From Kaistella sp. SH40-3 (GTDB taxonomy: Bacteria; Bacteroidota; Bacteroidia; Flavobacteriales; Weeksellaceae): a stretch of DNA of 64,000 nt. The notes beneath the pieces were generated by a model that was given only the letters and a program-made list of their open reading frames with translations, did not search any database and was not told the origin of the DNA. This document shows, one piece after another, positions 43,135 through 50,919 of the stretch. The stretch is from NCBI RefSeq assembly GCF_030686865.1, contig NZ_JAQYUS010000001.1:1-64000 (forward strand), written 5' to 3'. The position numbers and the translations under genes are program-made. How positions within the stretch are numbered: position 1 is the first letter of the stretch; every line of letters starts with the position of its first letter.

Positions 43135-44025
43135 TCAATTTTTATTTAGGACTATTTTTAAAAATTCAATAATTTTATCTTTAACTTTATCTCTTATTTT
43201 TTTCCTCTTAAGTCTCGAATTTTTTCGAATTTTCAACCCTTTTTTTAAAGCCAAATACTCTTTGTTGGAAATATAATTCTGCTTTAGCGCAAAATTCAAA
43301 TCCCTTCTATATTGTGCAAAAATAGCATTAATACTCATCAATACAATATTTTCCGGTGAGCTGACATTATTACCATGAATTCTATACTTAACCATAATTT
43401 CATCCAAAAATGCCACTTTTTTATTTAAAAGGAAAGCGCGAAAAAGCAATGGGGTATCCTCAGTAGGACAGGAGGAATTCAATAGTGGAAAAGCATTGAT
43501 AAGTTCTCTGGTAAACGTACGGGTGCAGCCATATAAATGCTGATAAGATGCTGATAAATAATACTCTAAACCGTAAATTGCCTGCTCTCCTATTTTGAAG
43601 TTTTGCGAATTATTGTTTACAGATAGATGATTGATTTCCTGCAAGTTAGACCCTGTCGCAACTACAGTAGGATTTTTTACATAAAAATTGACGGTATTTT
43701 CAACACGCAGTGGTAAAGAAATATCGTCACCCGCACCTAAGAAGATAAATTTTCCCTGACAGATTTCATATAAAATTTTATTAACATGACGAACCAGACC
43801 CAGATTTTTTTCATTAAAATTTACAATAATCTTATGAGGTCCTTTATAGTTTTTTGCTATTTCATTAATAATATCTTGTGTTCCATCTGTGGAAGCATCA
43901 TCACTAATGATAATCTCTAAATTATTGTAGGTTTGCGACAATGCACCTTCAATAGCTTCTTCAATATAATTTTCTTGATTATAGGTAAACAAACAAAAGC
44001 TCGCTAAATCACTTTCTGTATTCAT
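43135..44025 (-). CDS. Glycosyltransferase family 2 protein
   Basis: 296 residues. GT-A domain: SFCLFTYNQENYIEEAIEG (in parts), LEIISDDASTDGTQDII and FLGAGDDISLPLRV (DxD-equivalent GDD, about 94-107). The C-terminal tail is strongly basic (RKNSRLKRKKIRDKVKDK). The start is 70 bp downstream of the aminotransferase stop. It may transfer the 3-acetamido sugar made by the adjacent three-gene module, judged only by position. Confidence 0.92.
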   Translation of the reverse strand: MNTESDLASFCLFTYNQENYIEEAIEGALSQTYNNLEIIISDDASTDGTQDIINEIAKNYKGPHKIIVNFNEKNLGLVRHVNKILYEICQGKFIFLGAGDDISLPLRVENTVNFYVKNPTVVATGSNLQEINHLSVNNNSQNFKIGEQAIYGLEYYLSASYQHLYGCTRTFTRELINAFPLLNSSCPTEDTPLLFRAFLLNKKVAFLDEIMVKYRIHGNNVSSPENIVLMSINAIFAQYRRDLNFALKQNYISNKEYLALKKGLKIRKNSRLKRKKIRDKVKDKIIEFLKIVLNKN

Positions 44026-44095
44026 GATCGGGTCATCATTTAAATTTGCCGGTTAAACGTAATAGCATACATTTTATTATAATAATCTATTGTTA

Positions 44096-45199
44096 CTAAA
44101 ACAGATTACATATCGCAATTACTTTTTCTACTTCCTCATCCTCCATCACCGGACTCATCGGCAAACTTAAAACTTCTTCATGAATTTTTTCCGTAATTGG
44201 AAAAGAAAGATGGTTGTAATATTTGTAGGCTTTTTGTTTGTGTGGTGGAATCGGATAATGGATCAATGTCTGGATTCCATTTTCTAAAAGATATTTTTGC
44301 AACTGATCTCTTTTAGGAGTTCTGATCACAAAAAGATGCCAAACATGTTCATTGGAATTTTGTAGCAATTGTGGAAGCGTTATTTTCTGATTTGTAATTT
44401 CTGTACAATATCTTTCCGCTATTTTCCGACGTTTGTCATTATCACGATCAATGTATTTTAACTTGATCTCTAAAACACCTGCTTGAATTTCATCTAAACG
44501 ACTGTTTAGTCCCTGATATTTATTGATATATTTTTCTTCAGATCCGTAATTGGCTAAAGTCCTGATCGTTTTTGCTAAGAGGGCATCTTTGCAGGTCACG
44601 GCACCCGCATCACCTAAAGCTCCTAAATTTTTACCAGGATAAAAGCTAAATCCAGCAGCATCACCGAGATTTCCAGTTTTAATTCCGTTCCATGCCGCAC
44701 CAATTGCCTGGGCATTATCTTCAATAATTTTTAAATTGTATTTTTTTGCTAAAGTTTCCAACTCTTCAGACCAACAAACCTGACCGTATAAATGAACCAC
44801 CATGATGGCTTTTGTTTTTGGCGTAATCAACGCTTCAATTTTCGCCAGGTTCAAATTGTAGTGATCGATGCATGGTTCTGCAAAAACGGGTTTCAATCGG
44901 TTATCTGTAATCGCGAGAATAGATGCAATGTAAGTATTTGCGGGAACAATAACTTCATCACTCACTTTCAATTGTCCCAGTTCTAAATAGGCTTTAAAAA
45001 TAAGCCGCAAAGCATCTAAACCGTTGGCAACGCCAACCGCATTGGGAGAACCGATAAATTGAGCCAGATTCTGTTCAAAAGATTTTACCTGATCACCCAG
45101 CAGATACCAACCGTTGCGAAAGTTCTCTAAAAGTCTCGTTTCGATTTCTTCCTGATATTGAAGATTGATTTTTTGAAGGTCGAGGAATTTAATCATCAT
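44096..45199 (-). CDS. DegT/DnrJ/EryC1 aminotransferase, FdtB/QdtB-like
   Basis: 367 residues (Met at 1 or 2). PLP-dependent sugar 3-aminotransferase: the FLDLQKIN start, [19 protein letters not shown] (about 57-75), EDNAQAIGA (Asp partner of PLP, about 160-168) and the Schiff-base Lys190 in [14 protein letters not shown]. It would convert dTDP-3-keto-6-deoxyhexose to the 3-amino sugar. Immediate neighbours encode the 3,4-ketoisomerase (45658-46056) and the N-acetyltransferase (45189-45656), so together they make dTDP-Fuc3NAc or dTDP-Qui3NAc. The 11-base overlap with the acetyltransferase gene supports coupling. rmlA/rmlB are not in the window. Confidence 0.9.
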   Translation of the reverse strand: MMIKFLDLQKINLQYQEEIETRLLENFRNGWYLLGDQVKSFEQNLAQFIGSPNAVGVANGLDALRLIFKAYLELGQLKVSDEVIVPANTYIASILAITDNRLKPVFAEPCIDHYNLNLAKIEALITPKTKAIMVVHLYGQVCWSEELETLAKKYNLKIIEDNAQAIGAAWNGIKTGNLGDAAGFSFYPGKNLGALGDAGAVTCKDALLAKTIRTLANYGSEEKYINKYQGLNSRLDEIQAGVLEIKLKYIDRDNDKRRKIAERYCTEITNQKITLPQLLQNSNEHVWHLFVIRTPKRDQLQKYLLENGIQTLIHYPIPPHKQKAYKYYNHLSFPITEKIHEEVLSLPMSPVMEDEEVEKVIAICNLF

Positions 45200-45656
45200 T
45201 TTTTCTTAAAAATTTCGCAGGATTTCCTATCCAAATTTCGTTTGCGGGAATATCTTTCGTTACAACGCTTCCCGCTCCAATTAGTGAGTTTTCACCAATA
45301 GTTATTCCTCCCAATATGGTAGCATTTGCACCAATTGACGCTCCTTTCCTTATCAAAGTTTTACGCAACTGAAAATCTGCATTTTTTGATTTGGGAAAAT
45401 GATCATTGGTAAAAGTGACGTTGGGTCCAATAAAAACATGATCTTCTAATGTAATTCCGTCCCATATTTGAACACCTGGTTTTATAGTAACATTGTCACC
45501 TATTAAAACTTCATTTTCAATCAATACATGGCAATTAATATTGCAATTTTTTCCAATCTGGGCATTTTTTAAAATCACGCAAAACTGCCATACTGAAGTA
45601 TTTTCACCGATTTTATCTGTTTGAACTTCTGACAGGGGATGTATTTTTATAGCCAT
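45189..45656 (-). CDS. Left-handed beta-helix sugar N-acetyltransferase, FdtC/QdtC-like
   Basis: 155 residues starting at the Met at 45656, which is 1 bp after the ketoisomerase stop; an upstream in-frame Met at 45686 would overlap that gene and is less likely. Hexapeptide repeats run through most of the chain ([50 protein letters not shown]). The active-site segment [10 protein letters not shown] (Asn-Asp-His) is near residue 90. It would acetylate the 3-amino group using acetyl-CoA. Confidence 0.9.
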   Translation of the reverse strand: MAIKIHPLSEVQTDKIGENTSVWQFCVILKNAQIGKNCNINCHVLIENEVLIGDNVTIKPGVQIWDGITLEDHVFIGPNVTFTNDHFPKSKNADFQLRKTLIRKGASIGANATILGGITIGENSLIGAGSVVTKDIPANEIWIGNPAKFLRKNDD

Positions 45657-45657
45657 T

Positions 45658-46056
45658 TTATAATTCAAAAAAAGTTTTATAATCACGGATATAATCTTCG
45701 GCGATATATTTTTCAGAAGCTATACAAAGTAATACAGCGCTATGCGAAAATTTAATATCCCGCCAAATTAATTTGGGAATATATAATCCTTTATCTGGAC
45801 TGTCTAAAATAAACTCTTCTTTATTTCCTTTTAAATCTTCGGTCGTAAAAGTGATGGTGCCAGAAACCGCAACAATGACTTGCTCTAAATCATAATGCGC
45901 ATGTCCACCTCTGGTAACGTCTTGAGGAGTATAATATGTCCAATACACTCTTTTAATTTCAAAAGGAATATTATCGGAATTTTCAGCCACCGAAATATAG
46001 CCTAAATTAGGACTACCGATTTTATTTAATTGTAGAAAATGTGGTTTTTGCTTCAC
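45658..46056 (-). CDS. Cupin dTDP-sugar 3,4-ketoisomerase, FdtA/QdtA-like
   Basis: 132 residues forming a single cupin. Characteristic residues: [31 protein letters not shown] (His pair, about 50-67), [15 protein letters not shown] and [14 protein letters not shown] near the end. It moves the keto group of dTDP-4-keto-6-deoxyglucose from C4 to C3; FdtA and QdtA differ in C4 stereochemistry, which I cannot decide. It is followed 1 bp later by the acetyltransferase gene and then the aminotransferase gene. The start is 4 bp after the stop of the ABC ATPase gene. Confidence 0.88.
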   Translation of the reverse strand: MKQKPHFLQLNKIGSPNLGYISVAENSDNIPFEIKRVYWTYYTPQDVTRGGHAHYDLEQVIVAVSGTITFTTEDLKGNKEEFILDSPDKGLYIPKLIWRDIKFSHSAVLLCIASEKYIAEDYIRDYKTFFEL

Positions 46057-46060
46057 TTTA

Positions 46061-47323
46061 CTATGATATTATATAATTAAAGCTAGGCCTTACAACTCCT
46101 GGTTGAATACTTAGATTGTTACCAATTTTGATATTTTCCACTTCGAAACCTACAATTTCTTGAATTATCAATAATGGTATTTGTTGATTCTTTCCGAAAA
46201 CTAATTTAAAATAATAATTACCTGCATTTAAAAAATTTCCTGGTATTAAAAACTCAACATGATATTCTTTAACCTTTGAATCGTAATTTTCTGAAATCAA
46301 AGCCCCAGTTTTGAAGACTGTCATTTCTTCGTAATTTTTCAGTTCAAAAGTAGCGTCTAAGTTTATATCTTCTGTAAAATTAAAAAACGTTAAACTCACC
46401 TTTATTCCAGAGGCGATATCAATAAATTTACCTTTGCCTGGTTCTACTATAAATTCAGTTAATCTTATTTTCTCATTTCCTAAAGCTTCTTCAATTTTTC
46501 CTTCATGTTTATAATGGGATCTTTTTTCAGAATCTTTCTGATACTCATAAATGGTATCGTGAACATTTCCTTTGTATAATATCTTTCCTTGATTTAATAA
46601 GATCCCATTTCCACATAATTCTTTCACTGCTGTCAAATTATGGCTCACAAACAAAACGGTCCTGCCTTCGCCCTTACTCACATCGCCCATTTTGCCCAAA
46701 CATTTTTTCTGAAACTCAGCATCCCCTACCGCCAAAACCTCATCTACAATCAATATTTCAGATTCCAGATGCGCGGCAACAGCAAATGCCAAACGTACAT
46801 ACATGCCAGAGGAATAGCGTTTCACCGGGGTATCGATATAGCGTTCTACGCCGGCAAAGTCCACGATCTCATCAAACTTTCTTTTGATCTCTTGGCGGCG
46901 CATTCCTAAAATAGCACCATTCAGAAAGATGTTTTCACGGCCCGTCATTTCGGGATTAAAACCGGTTCCTACTTCGAGCAAAGAAGCAATCCTGCCCTGT
47001 ACTTCAAAATGTCCGGTCGTGGGTTTGGTCACGCGGCTTAACAATTTCAAAAGCGTCGATTTTCCCGCCCCGTTTCTACCGATAATTCCGACCGCATCGC
47101 CTTTTTCAATTTCGAAATTAATATCTTTCAAAGACCAAACGTATTCGCTTTCGCCTTTCGCAGTACGGTCGTTGCTCTCCCCAATCTTCAAAAAAGGATC
47201 TTCTTTGCCCCGGAGTTTTGCCCAAAACCGATTGAGATCATGGGAGAGGGTGCCGGTGCCGACTTCGCCAAGACGGTATTGTTTGGAGATGTTGTGGGCG
47301 GTGATGGCGGTGTTGGGATTCAA
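46061..47323 (-). CDS. wzt: Polysaccharide ABC exporter ATPase, Wzt-like with C-terminal domain
   Basis: 420 residues. ATPase: Walker A GRNGAGKST (82-90), ABC signature YSSGMYVRLAF (about 170-180), Walker B ILIVDEVLAVGD (190-201). Residues from about 270 form an extra beta-rich domain (LTEFIVEPGKGKFIDIASG, HVEFLIPGNFLNAGNYYF) as in Wzt proteins that recognise the chain end of their own polysaccharide. It powers export through the permease encoded at 49846-50694, but a plus-strand gene lies between the two. It is the first gene of the downstream minus-strand run (46056 to 26129), so the capsule operon promoter is probably upstream of 47323; I found no exact TAnnTTTG there. Confidence 0.93.
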   Translation of the reverse strand: MNPNTAITAHNISKQYRLGEVGTGTLSHDLNRFWAKLRGKEDPFLKIGESNDRTAKGESEYVWSLKDINFEIEKGDAVGIIGRNGAGKSTLLKLLSRVTKPTTGHFEVQGRIASLLEVGTGFNPEMTGRENIFLNGAILGMRRQEIKRKFDEIVDFAGVERYIDTPVKRYSSGMYVRLAFAVAAHLESEILIVDEVLAVGDAEFQKKCLGKMGDVSKGEGRTVLFVSHNLTAVKELCGNGILLNQGKILYKGNVHDTIYEYQKDSEKRSHYKHEGKIEEALGNEKIRLTEFIVEPGKGKFIDIASGIKVSLTFFNFTEDINLDATFELKNYEEMTVFKTGALISENYDSKVKEYHVEFLIPGNFLNAGNYYFKLVFGKNQQIPLLIIQEIVGFEVENIKIGNNLSIQPGVVRPSFNYIIS

Positions 47324-47392
47324 TTGATCGTAAGTTTTAGGTCAGTGAAATGATAGAGGATAGACGGATAGAGAATAGATAATAGATGGGTG

Positions 47393-47510
47393 GAGGTTGA
47401 GGCTTTTTTTATTTTAGATCATGGATTTGATTGTTTTATGAAATTATTTACAAATTAAGCATTAAGTTTTTAATTAAACAATGAAGTTCTTTAAGATTTC
47501 TGATGGAAAT
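47393..47510. repeat. Direct repeat copy 1 flanking the T9SS cargo gene
   Basis: It aligns with 49225-49340: 25 identical bases at the start (GAGGTTGAGG then CTTTTTTTATTTTAG), then ATGGATTTGATTG..., then GCATTAAGTTTTTAATTAA. There are a few substitutions and a 6-bp indel. The T9SS gene lies between the two copies. Confidence 0.75.
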
Positions 47511-47594
47511 AGGAGTGATTGCTTTTTTTCTTACTTGTTTTTGAGTCGAATAACTTTCTTATGTTCTTTGGCCTTGAAATCGAAGATTCGACGT

Positions 47595-47720
47595 AGTCAA
47601 ACAAAAGTAACCAAAAGTTCAAGACTGGATCTTTTTGCTTCACCGATTTCTATTGTTTTCAATGGAATCGGCGAACCTTTTCAAGGTTTTTCTTAACGCA
47701 AAAAGCTCCTAAGTCGATAT
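47595..47720 (+). repeat. Dispersed repeat family R5, single-module copy
   Basis: It contains a long hairpin, CCGATTTCTATTG-TTTT-CAATGGAATCGG (one G:T pair, one bulge), and a second hairpin AACCTT-TTC-AAGGTT, then TTCTTAACGCAAAAAGCTCC. It matches the second module at 23145-23350. Confidence 0.7.
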
Positions 47721-47744
47721 GGGTAAATTTAATTAAGGCCTACT

Positions 47745-47768
47745 GGTGGCTGAGCCTGTCGAAGCCAC
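47745..47768. repeat. Palindromic repeat R1
   Basis: A 24-bp element with stem GTGGCT/AGCCAC around GAGCCTGTCGA. The same element occurs several times at 52108-52250, and a shortened form is at 50789-50809. Confidence 0.7.
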
Positions 47769-47800
47769 GTGATTTGAAATAAGTTTTAATGTTAATTTCT

Positions 47801-47885
47801 TTTACTTTTTACTTCATACTTTTATGCTTTTTCAATGGAGTCGGCGAACCTTTTACAAGGGTGGGGCTTGAAACATAAAGTGATG
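47801..47885. repeat. Dispersed repeat family R5, partial copy
   Basis: A first-module fragment of the R5 family: TTTCTTTTACTTTTTACTTC, then CAATGGAGTCGGCGAACC and GGGGCTTGAAACATAAAGTG, lacking the second hairpin arm seen in other copies. Confidence 0.55.
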
Positions 47886-47938
47886 GATCGAAAAAAATGG
47901 ACTTCTTATAATGGTCTGAGCGGGCGTGGTAATGACAT

Positions 47939-47971
47939 GAACACGGTGTTCCGTTATTTTTTTTATATTTG
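47939..47971 (+). promoter_or_regulatory. Promoter and 13-bp palindrome upstream of the T9SS gene
   Basis: TATATTTG at 47964-47971 is an exact Bacteroidota -7 box, 22 bp before the ATG. GAACAC-G-GTGTTC at 47939-47951 is a perfect odd palindrome covering the expected -33 region. It is a plausible operator, though a chance palindrome cannot be excluded. Confidence 0.5.
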
Positions 47972-47992
47972 ATGTTTTTAAAATAAAAAAAC

Positions 47993-49096
47993 ATGAAAAC
48001 ATTTTTACTAAGTTGTGGAATTTTATTCCTCAGTGCTACCGCTACGGCACAAATTCCAGGATGCCTGAGCGCACCAAATGGTCAGTATCCATCCGGAGTA
48101 TTTACTCCTAACTGTACAGGCAATCCAGAACTGATCATTGATTATGCCTTCACTGGTGAATATTCCAAAGTGAAATTAAACGCTGATGTTGCTTATGAAT
48201 TTTCCGCCGATCCAGTGGAAGGAACACCTGCTTACCTTACCATTGCTTCTGAAAACGGCAGCACGGTCCTGGCGGCAGGCAGCAGCAAAGTAAGTTTTAC
48301 TCCAACTGAAAACACAGTAGTACGGTTCTACACCCATCTTTCAAACTCCTGTACCTCTAATGATTATGAATTTACCGCAAGACGCATCAAGTGTTCAGCG
48401 GTGCTGACTTCTTATTGTACACCCAGTCTGGACTGTACAGATGGGGCAGTAATCAAGCGTTTTAAATTTGCAGATTTAGAAAAATCATCAACCTGCAGTG
48501 AAAACGGCTATGCTGATTATTCCGCTTCTGTCGTTAATGTGAAGAGAGGGGAAAATTATCCAATGGAAGTAGAAATCGGCTTTGGCTGGTTCGAACAATC
48601 TGTTTCGGTATGGATTGATTATAATAACGACTTTTTATTCAGCAATGATGAATTCTTCTATATTGGGACGGTCGATCAGGGAGTTTTGACAAAAAACATC
48701 ACAATACCCACGAACCTGCCAGATGGAGATTACCGGATGCGCGTGCGCTTAGCAACCGTGGGACAGGCAGGAGCAACCGCAGGAAAGGCTTGTAATGTAG
48801 CCGACACTTATGGCGAAACAGAGGATTACACCTTACGGGTAGCCGGACAATTGGGCGTGACGGAGGTGGCGAAAAACGGCGTACACGTATATCCAAACCC
48901 GGTACAGGATCATTTGAATATCGCCTCAGACAGAGAATTTAAAAAAGCAACAATCATCAGCCCTGCGGGATCACCCGTTAAAATAATGACGAAAACGGAA
49001 AAGATAGACCTGAAGGATTTAACTCCGGGGGTCTATTTGCTGCAGATCGAATTTGCTGATGGAACGGTGGTTTCTAAAAAAATAATCAAGGAATAG
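47993..49096 (+). CDS. Secreted GEVED-domain protein with T9SS type A sorting domain
   Basis: 367 residues. Signal peptide 1-20 (ending ATATAQ). A Cys-rich beta region (about 20-190) holds several C...C pairs. A GEVED domain (about 195-282) contains VSVWIDYNNDFLFSNDEFFYIG (in parts), DGDYRMRVRLATVG and DTYGETEDYTLRV. The C-terminal type IX sorting domain (about 296-367) contains VHVYPNPVQDHLNI and LKDLTPGVYLLQIEF. It is exported across the outer membrane by T9SS and probably anchored to the surface. It is the only plus-strand gene in the capsule locus, splitting wzt from wzm, and it is bracketed by a 115-bp direct repeat, as if inserted. Confidence 0.93.
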   Translation: MKTFLLSCGILFLSATATAQIPGCLSAPNGQYPSGVFTPNCTGNPELIIDYAFTGEYSKVKLNADVAYEFSADPVEGTPAYLTIASENGSTVLAAGSSKVSFTPTENTVVRFYTHLSNSCTSNDYEFTARRIKCSAVLTSYCTPSLDCTDGAVIKRFKFADLEKSSTCSENGYADYSASVVNVKRGENYPMEVEIGFGWFEQSVSVWIDYNNDFLFSNDEFFYIGTVDQGVLTKNITIPTNLPDGDYRMRVRLATVGQAGATAGKACNVADTYGETEDYTLRVAGQLGVTEVAKNGVHVYPNPVQDHLNIASDREFKKATIISPAGSPVKIMTKTEKIDLKDLTPGVYLLQIEFADGTVVSKKIIKE

Positions 49097-49121
49097 GGGT
49101 TTTAATCATTTAATTCCGCAG

Positions 49122-49149
49122 CCGTCTCGATACTGAGGCGGTTTTTTTT
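49122..49149 (+). terminator. Rho-independent terminator of the T9SS gene
   Basis: Stem CCGTCTC/GAGGCGG (one G:T pair), loop GATACT, followed by eight T. It starts 26 bp after the stop codon at 49096. Confidence 0.85.
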
Positions 49150-49156
49150 ATTGCTT

Positions 49157-49235
49157 TTGAGGGTGAGGTTGGGCTTAAGGTTGAGGTTAAGGTTAAGGTT
49201 AAGGTTAAGGTTAAGGGTGAGGTTGAGGTTGAGGC
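49157..49235. repeat. TTAAGG/TTGAGG hexanucleotide array 1
   Basis: About 13 tandem hexamers of the TTNAGG type (mostly TTAAGG, ends TTGAGG/GTGAGG). The same unit makes up the array at 50694-50783 upstream of wzm. Confidence 0.75.
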
Positions 49236-49340
49236 TTTTTTTATTTTAGCTGATGGATTTGATTGTTTTATGAAATTATTTAAGCATTAAGTTTTTAATT
49301 AAGCAATGGAGTTGATGAAGATTTCTTACGGGAATAAGCG
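49225..49340. repeat. Direct repeat copy 2 flanking the T9SS cargo gene
   Basis: Matches 47393-47510 in the same orientation. The left end merges with the hexamer array, which has the same TTGAGG units. Confidence 0.75.
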
Positions 49341-49360
49341 TTGATGTTCTTTGCAAATTG

Positions 49361-49416
49361 CCCATTCCCCTCCTCTGGAGGGGTGTCATTCCGCTTGCGG
49401 AAAGACGGGGGTGGTT
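49361..49416. repeat. Dispersed palindromic repeat, family R4, variant
   Basis: CCATTCCCCTCC...GGAGGGG part as in the other copies, but the second hairpin is TTCCGC-TT-GCGGAA in place of TTCACC-TGC-GGTGAA. The stem is kept while the bases differ. Confidence 0.6.
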
Positions 49417-49463
49417 TTGCTGCCGGAAAAATAAATTGGGATCTTGGATGCGGGGTGAGATTT

Positions 49464-49487
49464 TCGCTTCGGCTCCGCTCAGCGACC
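49464..49487. repeat. Palindromic repeat R2, intergenic copy
   Basis: Stem GGTCGCT/AGCGA (minus-strand reading) around GAGCGGAGCCGA. The intergenic counterpart of the copy embedded in the GT4 gene at 26614-26637. Confidence 0.65.
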
Positions 49488-49600
49488 GGATTCACCATGA
49501 CAATCCCTGAATAGTGTTGACCATTGACCATTGACCATATTACCACATCAGAGAATCACCACTTCATCGAATGCCATCACAATACCCAACCCATTCACAG

Positions 49601-49694
49601 CAATTGCAAAAAAAAGATGCGGCACCTCCGGCGCCGTACCATTATTTCTTACCTATCTTCTACCGAGATATCGTTCCTCCGGAACGAAAGCAAT
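49601..49694. repeat. Dispersed repeat R6, copy 1
   Basis: A run AAAAAAAGATGC, then hairpin CGGCAC...GCGCCG, ACCATTATT, then GATATCGTTCC-TCC-GGAACG. The same order of parts occurs at 56305-56395 with compensatory changes in the second stem. Confidence 0.65.
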
Positions 49695-49721
49695 TCACCA
49701 TTCACCAATTCAAAAATCACC

Positions 49722-49769
<48 letters not shown>

Positions 49770-49845
49770 TCATCCATCACCCATCACCCATCAGCAACTC
49801 GCACCCCTTAAACAGCAACTCGGACCGCGCTCCCACCTCGCACTC

Positions 49846-50694
49846 CTACACCGTATCCATAAAACTCTTCTCCACCTTGTTGAAAATCACCGTGCCGATG
49901 ACCAAAATGAAGGTGATGAAAATGCTGCTCCAGAGGATGCTCATTAAATCAAAACTTCCGGATCCCAGAAAGGCATAGCGGAAACATTCAAAAATAGAAG
50001 ATAACGGATTCATATAAACCAGAAATCTAAATTTCTCCGGCAATGCAGAAATAGGATACACCACGGGTGTGATGTACATAAACAATTGAATCCCGAAAGT
50101 TAATAGAAAAGTTAAATCTTTATACTTGGTGGTAAGTGAAGAAAAAATCATTCCCATTCCCAACGCAAACATCGCCATCAACAGTATTAAAACGGGCGTA
50201 AACAACATCCAGATATTGGGGTGTACCTCATCAGTAAAGATAACAAAGTACAGCAGCACCACCGCAAAGATGCCAAACTGTACCGCAAATTTCATGAGCG
50301 ACGAAGCCACAATCGACAGCGGCATAATCAACCGGGGGAAATAGACTTTGCCAAACATTCCGGCATTCGCCGTAAAGACAGAAGAGGTCTTGGTTAAACT
50401 TTCGGAGAAGTAATTCCACACCGTAATTCCGGAAAGGTAAAAGAGCACCTGCGGTACGCCATCGGTCGATAATTTGGCGATATTTCCAAACAGGATCATG
50501 TAAATAACCGTTGTTAACAGAGGCTGTACAATAAACCAAAGTGGTCCTAAAACAGTCTGCTTATAAAATGTAATAAAGTCTTTCTTCACCAGCATTAACA
50601 GCAAATCCCGGTAATCCCAGACTTCTTTTAAGTTAAGAGAAAAAACAGACTGCTTAGAACTGATCAAATAAGTGGGTTGGTTTTCTTTTGACAT
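49846..50694 (-). CDS. wzm: Polysaccharide ABC exporter permease, Wzm-like
   Basis: 282 residues from the ATG at 50694 (MSKENQPTYL). The frame stays open for 39 more codons upstream, but those only translate a hexamer array into Leu-Thr repeats and begin in palindromic repeat R1, so I reject them. ABC2-type membrane domain: the cytoplasmic DYRDLLLMLVKKDFITFYKQTVLGPLW start (in parts; conserved in capsule/O-antigen permeases), six helices, then YITPVVYPISALPEKFRFL and MNPLSSIFECFRYAFLG. It pairs with the ATPase at 46061-47323 to export polysaccharide over the inner membrane. The 5' leader consists of TTAAGG-type repeats. Confidence 0.92.
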   Translation of the reverse strand: MSKENQPTYLISSKQSVFSLNLKEVWDYRDLLLMLVKKDFITFYKQTVLGPLWFIVQPLLTTVIYMILFGNIAKLSTDGVPQVLFYLSGITVWNYFSESLTKTSSVFTANAGMFGKVYFPRLIMPLSIVASSLMKFAVQFGIFAVVLLYFVIFTDEVHPNIWMLFTPVLILLMAMFALGMGMIFSSLTTKYKDLTFLLTFGIQLFMYITPVVYPISALPEKFRFLVYMNPLSSIFECFRYAFLGSGSFDLMSILWSSIFITFILVIGTVIFNKVEKSFMDTV

Positions 50695-50783
50695 TGAGGT
50701 TGAGGGTGAGGTTAAGGCTAAGGTTGAGGTTAAGGTTAAGGGTGAGGGTGAGGTTAAGGTTAAGGTTAAGGTTAAGGTTAAGA
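50694..50783. repeat. TTAAGG/TTGAGG hexanucleotide array 2, abutting wzm
   Basis: Fifteen tandem hexamers (TTAAGG, TTGAGG, GTGAGG, CTAAGG; the last is TTAAGA), beginning at the base that is also the first of the wzm start codon. On the coding strand it occupies the leader where a promoter and translation signals should be. It is followed by a shortened R1 repeat (50789-50809) and by degenerate CATCC/CACCA units to about 50930. Confidence 0.85.
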
Positions 50784-50788
50784 AAGAT

Positions 50789-50809
50789 GCTTCGACAGGC
50801 TGGCTCAGC
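50789..50809. repeat. Palindromic repeat R1, altered copy
   Basis: GCTTCGACAGG...GCTCAGC: the R1 core in inverted orientation with an extra GGCT inside. It has one incomplete stem. Confidence 0.5.
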
Positions 50810-50919
50810 ATCCCGTCCTGTCATCATTCATCATCCATCACCAAACATCCATCATCCATCATCCATCATCCATCACCAAACATCCATCATCTACCACCCA
50901 TCAATCCTCAATCATCACC

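Larger units (their letters stand above)
47324..47992. other. Repeat-rich intergenic region upstream of wzt
   Basis: 670 bp without a credible gene. In order it holds a GATAGA/AATAGATGG-rich tract (about 47352-47392), copy 1 of a 115-bp direct repeat (47393-47510), an R5 repeat (47595-47720), palindromic repeat R1 (47745-47768), a half R5 module (47801-47885) and the promoter of the T9SS gene. Confidence 0.6.

Noticed and set aside
49157..49235. Telomere-like TTAAGG array suggesting a linear end
   Set aside because: It is internal to the sequence, short and interrupted; a slippage repeat is simpler.
49295..49546. Minus-strand frame with the VAERSRSE peptide
   Set aside because: An artefact of palindromic repeat R2 and R4.
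50695..50811. 39-codon N-terminal extension of wzm (LTLTLT...)
   Set aside because: It translates the hexamer array and an R1 repeat; the permease family starts at the MSKENQ Met.
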